This document shows positions 1 to 9,841 of a DNA stretch of 64,000 bases, piece by piece. Source of the DNA: Pseudomonas izuensis (lineage in GTDB: Bacteria > Pseudomonadota > Gammaproteobacteria > Pseudomonadales > Pseudomonadaceae). Position numbers and translations under genes: made by a program. The stretch spans positions 73,751 to 137,750 of the forward strand of contig NZ_WTFT01000009.1 of NCBI RefSeq assembly GCF_009861505.1, in the 5' to 3' direction. The notes under the pieces were generated by a model. It saw only the letters and a list, made by a program, of their open reading frames with translations, was not told the DNA's origin and ran no database searches. The first letter of the stretch is position 1, and each line of letters starts with the position of its first letter.

Positions 1-51
1 CGCTGTAAGAGCGGAACCATAGGTGGCCGTTACCGCAGGAATGGATATGTA
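1..51 (-). repeat. Truncated copy of a dispersed repeat (see 39730-40018)
   Basis: Read on the minus strand, these 51 bases match 39731-39781 with only two differences and begin at the same boundary (TACATATCC). The rest of this copy lies left of the window. An 18-base string at 71-88, GTCGGCTGTCAGGCCGCC, recurs in inverse orientation at 40019-40036 next to the other copy. Confidence 0.8.
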
Positions 52-81
52 CTCGGTCAGCAAAAGGCAAGTCGGCTGTCA

Positions 82-184
82 GGCCGCCTTCGCGAGCAGG
101 CTCGCTCCCACAATTGGATCGGATCTATCCGCAAAATACTGGCCAATCGTTATACCGCCATCGCGGGCAAGCCTTGCTCCCACA
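82..184. repeat. Two REP elements downstream of actP
   Basis: Two elements in the same orientation, at 82-112 (core CGCGAGCAGGCTCGCTCCCACA) and 155-184 (core CGCGGGCAAGCCTTGCTCCCACA). These are two different core variants side by side. Confidence 0.85.
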
Positions 185-208
185 ACGAATATCCGATAAC
201 CGCCCAAT

Positions 209-245
209 AAAAATGCCCCGATCTCTCGACCGGGGCATTCTTTTT
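209..245 (-). terminator. Bidirectional intrinsic terminator after actP
   Basis: A 9-bp stem (AATGCCCCG at 212-220 with CGGGGCATT at 231-239) has a 10-nt loop and T runs on both strands. It lies about 30 bp after the actP stop codon, so it most likely ends the yjcH-actP transcript. It could also stop transcription entering from the left. Confidence 0.85.
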
Positions 246-275
246 AACGCAGCTTATATATAAATCGCTGAAGCC

Positions 276-1934
276 TTAGTGCGAAACCGCCCCACTCGCC
301 CCCAGACCGGTCTGCGAGCGAACGAATTGCGGGAAGAACAGCGCCCGCTCATTGTCAGCCGCCGTCGACTTGTCGGTGATCGAGAAGAACCAGATCCCGA
401 TAAAGGCAATGATCATCGAGAACAGCGCCGGGTACTCATACGGGAAGATCGCCTTCTCGTGATGCAGGATCTGCACCCAGATGGTCGGGCCGAGCACCAT
501 CAGGCCCACGGCACTCACCAGGCCCATCCAGCCGCCGATCATCGCGCCGCGGGTGGTCAGCTTTTTCCAGTACATGGAAAGCAGCAGGACCGGGAAGTTG
601 CAGCTCGCCGCGATGGAGAACGCCAAGCCCACCATGAACGCAATGTTCTGGCTTTCGAACAGGATGCCCAGCCCGATCGCCAGCACCGCCAGCGCGATCG
701 TGGTGATCTTCGAAACGCGGATTTCATCCTTCTCGTTGGCCTTGCCCTTCTTGATCACGCTGGCATACAGGTCGTGGGACACCGCCGATGCGCCGGCCAG
801 GGTCAAACCGGCAACCACTGCCAGAATGGTCGCGAACGCCACCGCCGAGATAAAGCCCAGGAAGATACTGCCACCGACCGCGTTGGCCAGGTGCACCGCC
901 GCCATGTTGTTACCGCCCAGCAACGCGCCAGCAGCATCTTTAAAGGCCGGGTTGGTGCTGACCAGCAGGATCGCGCCGAAGCCGATGATGAAGGTCAGGA
1001 TGTAGAAGTAGCCAATGAAGCCTGTTGCGTACAGCACGCTTTTACGAGCTTCTTTCGCGTCACTCACGGTGAAGAAGCGCATCAGGATATGTGGCAGGCC
1101 AGCGGTACCGAACATCAGTGCCAGACCGAGGGAGAACGCCGAGATCGGATCTTTCACCAGGCCGCCCGGGCTCATGATCGCTTCAGCCTTCGGGTGAACC
1201 TTGATGGCTTCGGAGAACAGCGTGTTGAAGTCGAAGTTGACGTGCTTCATCACCATCAGCGCCATGAAGGAGGCGCCGGACAGCAGCAGGACCGCCTTGA
1301 TGATCTGCACCCAGGTGGTCGCCAGCATGCCGCCGAACAGCACGTACAGACACATCAGAATACCGACCAGGATCACCGCAACGTGGTAGTCGAGACCGAA
1401 CAGCAGCTGGATCAGCTTGCCGGCACCCACCATTTGCGCAATCAGGTAGAACGCCACCACCACCAGCGAACCGCAAGCGGACAGCGAACGGATCTGGGTT
1501 TGCCCCAGGCGGTATGACGCCACGTCGGCAAAAGTGTATTTACCCAGGTTACGCAGGCGCTCGGCGATCAGGAACAGAATGATCGGCCAGCCCACCAGGA
1601 AGCCGATCGAATAGATCAGGCCATCGTAGCCGGAGGTGAACACCAGCGCGGAAATACCCAGGAAGGACGCCGCGGACATGTAGTCACCGGCAATCGCCAG
1701 GCCATTCTGGAACCCGGTGATCTTGCCACCCGCCGCATAGTAGTCGGCTGCCGACTTGTTGCGCTTGGAGGCCCAGTAGGTAATGCAAAGGGTTGCACCG
1801 ACGAACACCACGAACATCAGGATCGCGGCAACGTTGAGCGGTTGTTTGTGTACTTCGCCGGTCAGGGCATCAGCGGCCCAGGCGCCAGGTGCAAAGGCTG
1901 CGATGCTCAAAAGAGCCATTAGACGCCGGATCAT
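276..1934 (-). CDS. actP: Cation/acetate symporter ActP
   Basis: A 552-residue permease of the sodium:solute symporter (SSS) family that takes up acetate and other short monocarboxylates across the inner membrane. The N-terminus (residues 1-20) looks like a cleavable signal ending in AWA, followed by about 13 hydrophobic segments. Typical ActP signatures are visible near residues 60-100 ([19 protein letters not shown]). The start is supported by AAGGAGG eight bases upstream. It overlaps the end of yjcH by 4 nt, so the two are translationally coupled. The acs gene that accompanies this pair in E. coli is not in the window. Length and motifs are normal for the family. Confidence 0.95.
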   Translation of the reverse strand: MIRRLMALLSIAAFAPGAWAADALTGEVHKQPLNVAAILMFVVFVGATLCITYWASKRNKSAADYYAAGGKITGFQNGLAIAGDYMSAASFLGISALVFTSGYDGLIYSIGFLVGWPIILFLIAERLRNLGKYTFADVASYRLGQTQIRSLSACGSLVVVAFYLIAQMVGAGKLIQLLFGLDYHVAVILVGILMCLYVLFGGMLATTWVQIIKAVLLLSGASFMALMVMKHVNFDFNTLFSEAIKVHPKAEAIMSPGGLVKDPISAFSLGLALMFGTAGLPHILMRFFTVSDAKEARKSVLYATGFIGYFYILTFIIGFGAILLVSTNPAFKDAAGALLGGNNMAAVHLANAVGGSIFLGFISAVAFATILAVVAGLTLAGASAVSHDLYASVIKKGKANEKDEIRVSKITTIALAVLAIGLGILFESQNIAFMVGLAFSIAASCNFPVLLLSMYWKKLTTRGAMIGGWMGLVSAVGLMVLGPTIWVQILHHEKAIFPYEYPALFSMIIAFIGIWFFSITDKSTAADNERALFFPQFVRSQTGLGASGAVSH

Positions 1935-2242
1935 TGCTGAGCCTCCTTGAGAATCGCATTGTTCAGGTCGTCGAATTCGCCATTGGCGCGTCGTACGTAA
2001 ATACCGGTCAGGACGAAGGCTGAAACAATCAGCCCGACACCGATCGGTATGCCCCAGGTAATCGAAGACTCGGGACTGATCTTCGCCCCCAGCACTTGCG
2101 GCCCGTAAGCAATAAGAAGGATGAATCCGGAGTAAAGCCCTAGCATGATCGCCGAAAGTATCCAGGCGAATCGTTCCCTCTTGCTAACCAGCTCCTTGAA
2201 GCGCGGGCTGTTTTGAATCGAGAGGTAAATGCTGTCGTTCAT
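1931..2242 (-). CDS. yjcH: DUF485 inner-membrane protein (YjcH)
   Basis: A 103-residue DUF485 protein with two strong membrane segments (about residues 27-50 and 62-85) and charged ends. It is the usual partner encoded just upstream of actP; its biochemical role is not established. It reads into actP with a 4-nt overlap. The ATG follows GAGG at good spacing. The region upstream to about 2370 should hold the promoter of the pair, but I could not assign boxes confidently. Confidence 0.9.
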   Translation of the reverse strand: MNDSIYLSIQNSPRFKELVSKRERFAWILSAIMLGLYSGFILLIAYGPQVLGAKISPESSITWGIPIGVGLIVSAFVLTGIYVRRANGEFDDLNNAILKEAQQ

Positions 2243-2373
2243 TGTTTTTATCCTCGCAGCACAGATTGAGTTGGAACGGTATCCACTCTATGCGGCTGCG
2301 GGGCAGGTTCCAGACGACCTTAGTCTTAGAACCACATGGCGTTTTCGCCAATTTCAAGCATGCACAAAACAAC

Positions 2374-2463
2374 TGTAGGAGCGAGCCTGCTCGCGAAGGC
2401 TTTGTGTCAGCTGACATCTCTGTCAACTGGCAGGCCGCTTTCGCGAGCAGGCTCGCTCCTACA
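2374..2463. repeat. REP pair (BIME)
   Basis: Two inverted REP cores (TGTAGGAGCGAGCCTGCTCGCGAAGGC ... GCGAGCAGGCTCGCTCCTACA, described in parts) flank a 40-bp centre and could fold into one long hairpin. The pair sits between the start of yjcH and the end of the binding-protein gene. Confidence 0.9.
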
Positions 2464-2482
2464 AGGTAAAGCGAGGTGGCTA

Positions 2483-3334
2483 TTATTTAGTCCAGTCGGC
2501 TACACGCTCAGGGTGCTTGGCAACCCAATCCTTCGCCGCGGCGTCAGGCTTGGCGCCGTCCTGAATGGCCAGCATGACCTGACCGATTTCGTCCTTGGAT
2601 TCCCACTGGAAGTTCTTCAGGAACTTGGCCACTTCCGGCGCCTTGGCCTCCAGGCCTTTGCTGCCGATGTTATTCACGGTTTCAGCCGCGCCGTACACGC
2701 CTTTCGGGTCTTCGAGGAAGCGCAGTTTCCACTTGGCGAACATCCAGTGCGGCACCCAACCGGTCACGGCGATGGATTCGTTTTTCTTCTCGGCACGGGT
2801 CAGCTCGGCGATCATGCCGGCGCCGGAACTGGCCTTGTTTTGATACCCGGTCAAGTCATAGTCCTTGATGGCCTGATCGGTCTTGATCATCACACCCGAA
2901 CCGGCGTCGATGCCGACGATGCGTTTCTTGAAGCTGTCGTCGGTTTTCAGGTCTTCGATGGTCTTGGCTTTAACGTACTCCGGCACGATCAGGCCGATTT
3001 TCGCGTCCTTGAAGTTCGGGCCGTAATCGACGACCTGGTCCTTGTTCTTCGTCCAGTATTCGCCGTGGGTCACCGGCAGCCAGGCCGACAGCATGGCGTC
3101 GAGTTTACCGGTGGCCACGCCTTGCCACATGATCCCGGTAGCGACCGCTTGCAGCTTCACGTCGTAACCGAGTTTCTGTCTGATCACTTCTGCGGCCACG
3201 TTGGTCGTGGCGACGCTGTCCGACCAGCCGTCGACATAACCGATCGTCACTTCCTTGCCGGCGGCACTGGCCACGGTAGAACTGATCGCCAGCACCAAAG
3301 CGGCACCTGCGCCCAAGAGTCGTCGCATCTTCAT
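2483..3334 (-). CDS. Quaternary-amine (betaine/choline type) ABC substrate-binding protein
   Basis: A 283-residue periplasmic binding protein of the OpuAC/ProX type. Residues 1-23 form a Sec signal peptide (basic start, hydrophobic core, ASA). Aromatic stretches typical of quaternary-ammonium pockets are present: GYVDGWSDS just after the signal and GWVPHWMF in the second half. The start is ATG at 3334, preceded by GGGGAAGTAAC; a longer reading frame adds 27 residues that would hide the signal peptide. No permease or ATPase is adjacent, as for the orphan binding proteins of Pseudomonas that share the CbcWV transporter (CaiX, BetX). Which of betaine, carnitine or choline it binds cannot be told from sequence. 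Confidence 0.88.
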   Translation of the reverse strand: MKMRRLLGAGAALVLAISSTVASAAGKEVTIGYVDGWSDSVATTNVAAEVIRQKLGYDVKLQAVATGIMWQGVATGKLDAMLSAWLPVTHGEYWTKNKDQVVDYGPNFKDAKIGLIVPEYVKAKTIEDLKTDDSFKKRIVGIDAGSGVMIKTDQAIKDYDLTGYQNKASSGAGMIAELTRAEKKNESIAVTGWVPHWMFAKWKLRFLEDPKGVYGAAETVNNIGSKGLEAKAPEVAKFLKNFQWESKDEIGQVMLAIQDGAKPDAAAKDWVAKHPERVADWTK

Positions 3335-3678
3335 CGTTACTTCCCCGAAAGTGCTGCGCTCGACGGATGCCGAGTCGCTTAAACGTATTGTTATGGTGCA
3401 CAGCGCCCCCATCACGCCTCACCGCAAACTCTTTCGATCATCAGCGCGATTTATCAACGAGGGTACTGACGCCTTCGATAATCAACCTGACGCTCATCGC
3501 GACCTGCTCTGCCAGCGACCTCAAGGCATCGAGAAACGACATCAGAACGCCATTAAACTGTTGTTCAACAACGGTGCTGGCCGATCCGCCCGAACTTTGC
3601 ATGTCAAAATCATGCAGGCCCCCAAGCGCGGGGCAAATGCAGGTAACATGCGCCGCTTTGCTCCCAGACGGCCTGACC
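3335..3678. other. Divergent intergenic region, no gene recognised
   Basis: 344 bases between the divergently transcribed binding-protein gene and the GH17 gene. Frames run through it on both strands, but none has a recognisable product or a convincing ribosome site. It presumably carries both promoters; no clear operator or hairpin was seen. Confidence 0.6.
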
Positions 3679-5232
3679 ATGCCCGCGACATCCCGCTTTC
3701 CTTTTTCGGCTTATCTTTTCGCCTGCCTGCTGGGGCTGTTTGCCCTTGGCGGCTTCTGGTATGGCATTGGCAAACCGGTGATCCTGCCGGACGCGGCCAG
3801 CGCGACGCACAAGCTGCAATGCGCCTCCTACACCCCATTCGACAAGGACCAGTCACCCTTCGATGTGCCGTTCAACTTGCGCCCCGAGCGCATGGACGCC
3901 GACCTCGCACTGCTGGCCAAAAGCTTCGAATGCATCCGCACCTACTCCATGTCCGGCCTCGGAGCACTGCCCGACCTGGCACGCAAGCACGGGTTGAAGC
4001 TCATGATCGGCGCCTGGGTCAACAGCAATCCGGTAGACACCGAGAAAGAAGTCGACCTGCTGATCGCCTCGGCCAACGCCAACGCGGACGTGGTGAGCGC
4101 GGTGATCGTCGGCAACGAAACCCTGCTGCGCAAGGAAGTCACCGGCGCCCAGTTGGCCAGGCTGATCAACAAGGTCAAAAGCCAGGTCAAACAGCCCGTC
4201 ACTTATGCCGACGTCTGGGAGTTCTGGCTCAAGCACCCGGAAATCGCGCCGGCTGTGGATTTCCTGACCATTCACTTGTTGCCGTACTGGGAAGATGACC
4301 CGTCGAACATCGACGCGGCCCTGCAACATGTGGCCGAAGTACGCCAAGTGTTCGGCAACAAATTCGCGCCCAAGGACGTGATGATTGGCGAAACCGGCTG
4401 GCCGAGTGAAGGCCGCCAGCGCGAAACCGCCCTGCCTAGCCGGGTCAACGAAGCCAAATTCATTCGTGGTTTTGTCACCATGGCCGAGCAGCACGGTTGG
4501 CACTACAACCTGATCGAAGCGTTCGACCAACCGTGGAAACGCGCCAATGAAGGTGCTGTCGGGGGTTACTGGGGATTGTTCGATGCAGATCGCCAGGACA
4601 AGGGCGTGCTGGCCGGCCCCGTGTCCAACGTACCTTATTGGTCGCAGTGGCTGATGGTGGGCGGTTTGATCTTCCTCGGCACGCTGATCCTCGGCGGTCG
4701 TGTGCGCAACACCCGCGCAGCGCTGGTTCTGCCGTTGCTGGGGGCACTGGCGGCTTGCTCGATCGGCGCCTGGGGTGATCTGGCACGGGTTACAACCCGC
4801 TTTACCAGCGAATGGTTGTGGGTCGCTTTGTTGACGGCGCTGAACCTGTTGGTACTGGCTCATGCCGCACTGACACTGAGCCCTCGAAACGGATGGCGTG
4901 GACGAGCCTTCAATGCCCTCGAACGTCGGTCAGGCTGGTTATTGGCGGTGGCAGGGTTTGCCGCGGCGGTGACGATGCTGGAGTTGGTGTTCGACCCGCG
5001 CTATCGCAGTTTTCCAAGCGTGGCCTTCATCGTACCGGCGCTGGTCTACCTGTGCCGCCCGGTGAGCGTGCCACGCCGGGAAATCGCCCTGCTGACCTTC
5101 ATCATCGGCGCGGGCATTGCGCCGCAGTTGTTTCGTGAAGGTTTGGAGAACCAGCAGGCCTGGGGCTGGGCGCTGGTGAGTGTATTGATGGTGGCTGCGT
5201 TGTGGCGCAGTTTGCGAGTTCGCAAGGCGTAA
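3679..5232 (+). CDS. Membrane-bound GH17 beta-glucan enzyme (glucanosyltransferase/glucan synthase type)
   Basis: A 517-residue protein with an N-terminal membrane segment (about 8-30), a glycoside hydrolase family 17 domain (about 38-310) and about seven hydrophobic segments after residue 320. The two GH17 catalytic glutamates are visible: the acid in VGNE (E147) and the nucleophile in GETGWPSEG (E238). Related pseudomonad proteins are often named beta-(1,6)-glucan synthase, and GH17 domains of this kind transfer beta-1,3-glucan chains. The likely job is making or remodelling periplasmic or cyclic glucans at the inner membrane. The start is uncertain: ATG 3679 gives the membrane segment directly, but an in-frame ATG about 40 bases upstream is possible. 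Product linkage is not predictable. Confidence 0.8.
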   Translation: MPATSRFPFSAYLFACLLGLFALGGFWYGIGKPVILPDAASATHKLQCASYTPFDKDQSPFDVPFNLRPERMDADLALLAKSFECIRTYSMSGLGALPDLARKHGLKLMIGAWVNSNPVDTEKEVDLLIASANANADVVSAVIVGNETLLRKEVTGAQLARLINKVKSQVKQPVTYADVWEFWLKHPEIAPAVDFLTIHLLPYWEDDPSNIDAALQHVAEVRQVFGNKFAPKDVMIGETGWPSEGRQRETALPSRVNEAKFIRGFVTMAEQHGWHYNLIEAFDQPWKRANEGAVGGYWGLFDADRQDKGVLAGPVSNVPYWSQWLMVGGLIFLGTLILGGRVRNTRAALVLPLLGALAACSIGAWGDLARVTTRFTSEWLWVALLTALNLLVLAHAALTLSPRNGWRGRAFNALERRSGWLLAVAGFAAAVTMLELVFDPRYRSFPSVAFIVPALVYLCRPVSVPRREIALLTFIIGAGIAPQLFREGLENQQAWGWALVSVLMVAALWRSLRVRKA

Positions 5233-5250
5233 TTTTCAGCGAGCCTGCTG

Positions 5251-5350
5251 GCCTCTTCGCGGGCAAGCCTTGCTCCCACAGGATTTAAGTCGCACACACT
5301 TTGTGCGATCGACACAATTCCTGTGGGAGCAAGGCTTGCCCGCGAAGGCG
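5251..5350. repeat. REP pair, CGGGCAAG/CTTGCCCG core type
   Basis: Inverted cores at 5251-5280 and 5321-5350 (TTCGCGGGCAAGCCTTGCTC and its complement) lie between the convergent GH17 and small membrane-protein genes, so they may act as a bidirectional stop. Confidence 0.9.
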
Positions 5351-5355
5351 AACTA

Positions 5356-5724
5356 TCAGGCGCTACGGGATGCCCTGACCAACCGCAACCCCGCAATCAC
5401 CACCGCAAACACCGCCAGCGTCGTGTTGTACAACGCCAGTGCCGGAAACCCGAGCACCAGCGCCAGCACCGCCAGCCCCCACCCTGCCCGTCCTGGCAGC
5501 ACAAAGCCGATCACCGCCGTTGCCAACGCAGCCCAGCCCAAAACCGCAAAGTGAATCAACAGGCCCAGGTTCGAACGGACCTGGCATTCCCAGCGGTTCG
5601 CCTCATCCACGCAGATGCCCACCCACTGCGCATCTTCCATGAACCCATAACGCGCGCCATAACTGGCGGCCAGCCATAACGGCAGCAAAACAAGCAGCAG
5701 AATCACCGGCAGACGACGGGACAT
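5356..5724 (-). CDS. Small hydrophobic membrane protein of unknown function
   Basis: A 122-residue protein with three or four hydrophobic segments (about 4-24, 54-78, 82-115). The loop after the first segment carries two cysteines (GIC and WEC) that would face the periplasm and could form a disulfide. The start at 5724 is chosen because GGAGTG lies six bases upstream; a start four codons earlier has no such site. I do not recognise a family. It converges with the GH17 gene; the 226 bases upstream show no clear promoter. Confidence 0.6.
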   Translation of the reverse strand: MSRRLPVILLLVLLPLWLAASYGARYGFMEDAQWVGICVDEANRWECQVRSNLGLLIHFAVLGWAALATAVIGFVLPGRAGWGLAVLALVLGFPALALYNTTLAVFAVVIAGLRLVRASRSA

Positions 5725-5950
5725 GAAGCACTCCAATTAAGCGAAAACGGCGGCCAGCTTAATCGCCCGGCCACCTTAAGCAAGCGCTAACAACAGTTAA
5801 CTGGCCATCCAAACGCTGCAAAGTGTATCGTCCAGCTACTATTACTTTCGAGTTCAGGCCAGTTTGGTGCCGATGCGTGGCACTTTGGCGCAAATCCAGT
5901 GGTCATAGCCTGCGAACTTCATTCGGCACCATCCTCTAAGGGATCCAGTC

Positions 5951-7249
5951 ATGCTCCGTTCCTTGCGCTTTGCCGCCCTGTTTGGCGGCCTTATCTTGAG
6001 TGCGTCCGCGCTGGCGCGGGATATCGACGCCGCCAGTTATGGCTATCCGCTGACCAACCCGTTCGAGGCAACCATCGCCACGACGCCGCCGGATTTGCGC
6101 CCGGAACTGCCGCTGGACGATGACATCAATCAATCGGATCGCAGCGTCACGTTGCGGCCTGAGCGTCAATTCGACTTGCCCGACAACTTCTGGCCGGTGA
6201 AAAAACTCACCTATCGCATCGCCTCCCAGGATAAAGCCGCACCGCTGATCTTCCTGATCGCCGGCACCGGTGCGCGCTATGACAGTAACCTGAACGAATA
6301 CCTGAAAAAGCTTTACTACAAGGCCGGCTATCACGTGGTGCAGTTGTCATCGCCCACCAGCTTTGACTTCATGAGCGCCGCTTCGCGCTTTGCCACCCCC
6401 GGCATCACCAAGGACGACGCCGAAGACATGTACCGGGTGATGCAGGCGGTGCGGGCGCAAAATCCGAAACTGCCGGTCACCGATTACTACCTGACGGGCT
6501 ACAGCCTCGGTGCACTGGATGCGGCATTTGTGGCGCACCTGGACGAAACCCGCCGCAGCTTCAATTTCAAGAAAGTGCTGCTGCTCAATCCTCCGGTCAA
6601 TCTCTACACCTCGATCACCAACCTGGACAAGCTTGTACAAACGGAAGTCAAGGGCATCACCAATACGACCACTTTCTATGAGCTGGTGCTGAACAAACTG
6701 ACCCGCTACTTCCAGCAGAAAGGCTACATCGACCTCAACGATGCGCTGCTCTACGATTTCCAGCAGTCCAAGCAGCACCTGACCAACGAACAGATGGCCA
6801 TGCTCATCGGCACCTCGTTCCGTTTCTCCGCCGCCGACATCGCCTTCACTTCGGACCTGATCAACCGCCGCGGCCTCATCACTCCACCGAAAACGCCTAT
6901 CACCGAAGGCACCAGCCTCACGCCCTACCTCAAGCGTGCGTTGCAGTGCGACTTCGACTGCTACATCACCGAACAGGTGATCCCGATGTGGCGCGCCCGC
7001 ACCGACGGCGGCAGCCTGCTGCAACTGATCGACCAGGTGAGTTTGTATGCACTGAAGGACTACCTGCACGACAGCCCGAAAATCGCCGTCATGCACAACG
7101 CCGACGATGTGATCCTCGGCCCCGGGGACCTCGGTTTCCTGCGCAGGACCTTTGGCGATCGCCTGACCGTTTACCCGCTGGGCGGCCACTGCGGCAACCT
7201 TAACTACCGCGTCAACAGCGACGCCATGCTGGAGTTCTTCCGTGGCTAA
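5951..7249 (+). CDS. Exported alpha/beta-hydrolase-like protein, paired with an MlaA-family gene
   Basis: A 432-residue protein with a signal peptide (residues 1-22, ending ALA). The fold resembles alpha/beta hydrolases: a GTGARYD stretch after a hydrophobic strand, a nucleophile elbow GYSLG with S185, an acid candidate in NADDV, and a histidine in GGHCGNL near the end. Some databases label this family serine/threonine kinase, but no kinase motif is visible. AAGGGA lies eight bases before the ATG. Its last 8 nt overlap the start of the MlaA-like gene, so the two are coupled. That pairing suggests a role in the cell envelope, perhaps lipid hydrolysis; the substrate is unknown. Confidence 0.75.
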   Translation: MLRSLRFAALFGGLILSASALARDIDAASYGYPLTNPFEATIATTPPDLRPELPLDDDINQSDRSVTLRPERQFDLPDNFWPVKKLTYRIASQDKAAPLIFLIAGTGARYDSNLNEYLKKLYYKAGYHVVQLSSPTSFDFMSAASRFATPGITKDDAEDMYRVMQAVRAQNPKLPVTDYYLTGYSLGALDAAFVAHLDETRRSFNFKKVLLLNPPVNLYTSITNLDKLVQTEVKGITNTTTFYELVLNKLTRYFQQKGYIDLNDALLYDFQQSKQHLTNEQMAMLIGTSFRFSAADIAFTSDLINRRGLITPPKTPITEGTSLTPYLKRALQCDFDCYITEQVIPMWRARTDGGSLLQLIDQVSLYALKDYLHDSPKIAVMHNADDVILGPGDLGFLRRTFGDRLTVYPLGGHCGNLNYRVNSDAMLEFFRG

Positions 7250-8030
7250 ATACCTCCTGCTTATCGCCGCGTTACTCTGCGCAACCGCCGCCAATGCCGA
7301 CAACAGCAAAGCCAACGCTCCCGTGGTCATCGACGGTGACGGCTTCAAGGAGCCACTGAGCAAACTCAAGTTCAACCCGGGGCTGGATCAGCGCGAGTTC
7401 GAACGCTCGACCCTCAGCGCACTGAACGTCTACGACCCGCTGGAACAGTGGAACCGCCGCGTTTACCACTTCAATTACCGCTTCGACCAATGGGTGTTTT
7501 TGCCAGTGGTCAATGGCTACCGTTACGTCACCCCGAGCTTCTTGCGCACGGGTGTCAGCAACTTTTTCAACAACCTGGGCGACGTGCCGAACCTGTTGAA
7601 CAGCCTGCTGCAATTCAAGGGCCAGCGCTCGATGGAAATTACCGGGCGCCTGTTGCTCAACACCACCATCGGCATCGCCGGCCTGTGGGATCCGGCCACC
7701 GCCATGGGCCTGCCGCGCCAGAAGGAAGACTTCGGACAGACCCTGGGTTTCTATGGTGTTCCAGGGGGTGCCTACTTCGTGTTGCCGATCCTCGGCCCGT
7801 CGAACCTGCGTGACACGGGCGGTCTGATCGTCGATTTCAGTGCCGAGTCGGCCATCAACTTCCTCAACGTTGCCAATGTCAGCGAAAACCATCCGGAAAT
7901 CTGGATTCTGCGCGGCGTCGACAAGCGCTACCAGACCAGCTTCCGCTATGGCCAACTGAACTCGCCGTTCGAGTACGAGAAGGTGCGCTACGTCTACACC
8001 GAGTCGCGCAAGTTGCAGATTGCCGAGTAA
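7242..8030 (+). CDS. MlaA/VacJ-family envelope protein
   Basis: A 262-residue MlaA (VacJ) family protein. MlaA is an outer-membrane lipoprotein that removes misplaced phospholipids from the outer leaflet. Family landmarks are present: YDPLEQWNR near residue 65, FNNLGDVPN, and the GxYGVPGGAYFVLP block. The start is GTG at 7242, preceded by GGAG and inside the end of the hydrolase gene. The N-terminus has a signal peptide (ANA-D), but the only cysteine (C13) is not in a proper lipobox, so this copy may be a soluble periplasmic protein. It is therefore probably a paralogue rather than the canonical mla partner. Confidence 0.85.
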   Translation: MAKYLLLIAALLCATAANADNSKANAPVVIDGDGFKEPLSKLKFNPGLDQREFERSTLSALNVYDPLEQWNRRVYHFNYRFDQWVFLPVVNGYRYVTPSFLRTGVSNFFNNLGDVPNLLNSLLQFKGQRSMEITGRLLLNTTIGIAGLWDPATAMGLPRQKEDFGQTLGFYGVPGGAYFVLPILGPSNLRDTGGLIVDFSAESAINFLNVANVSENHPEIWILRGVDKRYQTSFRYGQLNSPFEYEKVRYVYTESRKLQIAE

Positions 8031-8050
8031 TTCCGGCGACCACAAAACAC

Positions 8051-8140
8051 TGTAGGAGTGAGCCTGCTCGCGATTGCGGTGTATCAGTCAACATCAAAGT
8101 TATCTGACACACCGCAATCGCGAGCAGGCTCACTCCTACA
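8051..8140. repeat. REP pair, GAGTGAGCC variant
   Basis: Inverted cores with AGTGAGCCTGCTCGCGAT instead of the commoner AGCGAGCC; outer parts TGCGGTGT/ACACCGCA also pair. It lies between convergent mlaA-like and DUF808 genes. Confidence 0.9.
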
Positions 8141-8170
8141 ATTGTTACGCGTTTCTGCAGGACTCTGATC

Positions 8171-9085
8171 TTAGCCCTTAATAGCTTTCCAGACTTTGCC
8201 GACCGCCATCACCCCCACCAGCACCACCGCACCCGCCACAATCCCCGCCACCGCATTCAACAAAGTCGGCACGATAAACCCGGCACCACCCGCCCCTGCG
8301 CTGACACTTTCGATCCAGTGATGCACCACCGGCACACCGTGGGTCAGGATCCCGCCACCCACCAGGAACATCGCCGCCGTGCCGATCACCGACAGGCTTT
8401 TCATCAGATACGGTGCCGCACGCAAAATCCCGCCACCGATGCTCCTGGCCATCTGCCCGGGCTTCTGAGTCAGCCATAGCCCCAGATCATCGAGCTTGAC
8501 GATGCCTGCCACCAACCCGTAAACGCCGACGGTCATGACGACGGCGATGCCCGACAGCACGACGACTTGCTGGGTCAGCGCAGCATCAGCCACGACGCCA
8601 AGGGTGATGGCGATGATTTCCGCCGAGAGAATGAAGTCAGTGCGGATCGCGCCCTTGATCTTGTCCTTTTCAAAAGCCACCAGATCCACCGCCGGGTCCG
8701 CCACCGCCTCGACGAGTTCGGCATGCTCGGCTTGATCCTCGGCCTTGCTGTGCAGAAACTTGTGGGCGAGTTTCTCGAATCCTTCGAAGCACAAATAAGC
8801 GCCTCCGACCATCAACAATGGCGTAACCAACCACGGAATGAATGCGCTGATGGCCAACGCCGACGGCACCAGGATCAGCTTGTTGATGAACGAGCCCTTG
8901 GCAACCGCCCAGACCACCGGAATTTCCCGCTCGGCACGCACGCCGCTGACCTGCTGGGCATTGAGCGCCAGATCGTCGCCCAGCACGCCGGCGGTCTTCT
9001 TGGCGGCCATTTTGGTCATCAACGCCACATCGTCCAGCACAGCGGCAATGTCGTCGATCAGCACCAGCAAACTGCTTCCTGCCAT
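8171..9085 (-). CDS. DUF808 inner-membrane protein (YedI-like)
   Basis: A 304-residue DUF808 protein. The N-terminal signature [18 protein letters not shown] is followed by [16 protein letters not shown] and by six or more membrane segments between residues 65 and 300. The family is widespread in proteobacteria and has no established function. It is divergent from the TetR regulator at 9220, with 134 bases between the starts, so that regulator may control it. Length and motifs are normal. Confidence 0.85.
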   Translation of the reverse strand: MAGSSLLVLIDDIAAVLDDVALMTKMAAKKTAGVLGDDLALNAQQVSGVRAEREIPVVWAVAKGSFINKLILVPSALAISAFIPWLVTPLLMVGGAYLCFEGFEKLAHKFLHSKAEDQAEHAELVEAVADPAVDLVAFEKDKIKGAIRTDFILSAEIIAITLGVVADAALTQQVVVLSGIAVVMTVGVYGLVAGIVKLDDLGLWLTQKPGQMARSIGGGILRAAPYLMKSLSVIGTAAMFLVGGGILTHGVPVVHHWIESVSAGAGGAGFIVPTLLNAVAGIVAGAVVLVGVMAVGKVWKAIKG

Positions 9086-9219
9086 GAATCGGGTTCCCTT
9101 CTTGAATGAATGGCGTGCAGCATAGCGCGGCCGGGCGCGGCACGGAGCATTCTTGAGCGCCGCCGGAGGCCGGTGCTACCATGCGCAACCGCCAGTACAG
9201 GCAAGGAACCACCTGGTTT

Positions 9220-9828
9220 ATGAGCACAATCCGCGAGCGCAACAAACAACTGATCCTGCGTGCCGCCAGTGAAGAATTTGCCGACAAGGGCTTCGCTGCA
9301 ACCAAAACCAGCGACATCGCCGCCAAGGCGGGATTGCCCAAGCCCAACGTCTACTACTACTTCAAATCCAAGGAAAACCTCTACCGCGAGGTCCTGGAAA
9401 GCATCATCGAGCCAATCCTGCAGGCCTCGACGCCGTTCAACCCCGACGGCGTACCCAGCGAAGTCCTGAGTGGCTACATCCGCTCGAAAATCCGTATTTC
9501 CCGTGACCTGCCGTTTGCCTCCAAGGTGTTTGCCAGCGAAATCATGCATGGCGCCCCGCACCTGAGCGCCGACCTGGTCGAACAGCTGAATGGCCAGGCC
9601 AGGCACAACATCGATTGCATTCAGACCTGGATCGACCGCGGCCAGATCGCCCCCATCGACCCCAACCACCTGATGTTCAGCATCTGGGCCGCCACCCAGA
9701 CCTACGCCGACTTCGATTGGCAAATCACCGCCATCACCGGCAAGGCCAAGCTGGATGAAGTGGACTATGAAGCGGCGGCGCAGACGATCATCCGGCTGGT
9801 ACTCAAGGGGTGTGAGCCGGATCGGTAG
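9220..9828 (+). CDS. TetR-family regulator, RutR-like
   Basis: A 202-residue repressor. The N-terminal helix-turn-helix is typical of TetR proteins (FADKGFAATKTSDIAAKAG, then PNVYYYFKSKENLYREVL). The C-terminal half (IMHGAPHLSADL, FSIWAATQTYADF) resembles the YcdC/RutR type, whose members sense pyrimidines or similar small molecules. ATG 9220 fits the usual family N-terminus (MSTIRERN); an in-frame ATG at 9181 would add 13 residues and has GGAGG upstream, so the start is not settled. No pyrimidine genes are adjacent. The nearest divergent gene is the DUF808 protein. Confidence 0.8.
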   Translation: MSTIRERNKQLILRAASEEFADKGFAATKTSDIAAKAGLPKPNVYYYFKSKENLYREVLESIIEPILQASTPFNPDGVPSEVLSGYIRSKIRISRDLPFASKVFASEIMHGAPHLSADLVEQLNGQARHNIDCIQTWIDRGQIAPIDPNHLMFSIWAATQTYADFDWQITAITGKAKLDEVDYEAAAQTIIRLVLKGCEPDR

Positions 9829-9841
9829 ACCGCAGTGTGCC

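Noticed and set aside
3441..3680. 79-codon minus-strand frame upstream of the binding protein
   Set aside because: It lies in a divergent promoter region, has no homology that I can recognise and no clear start site.
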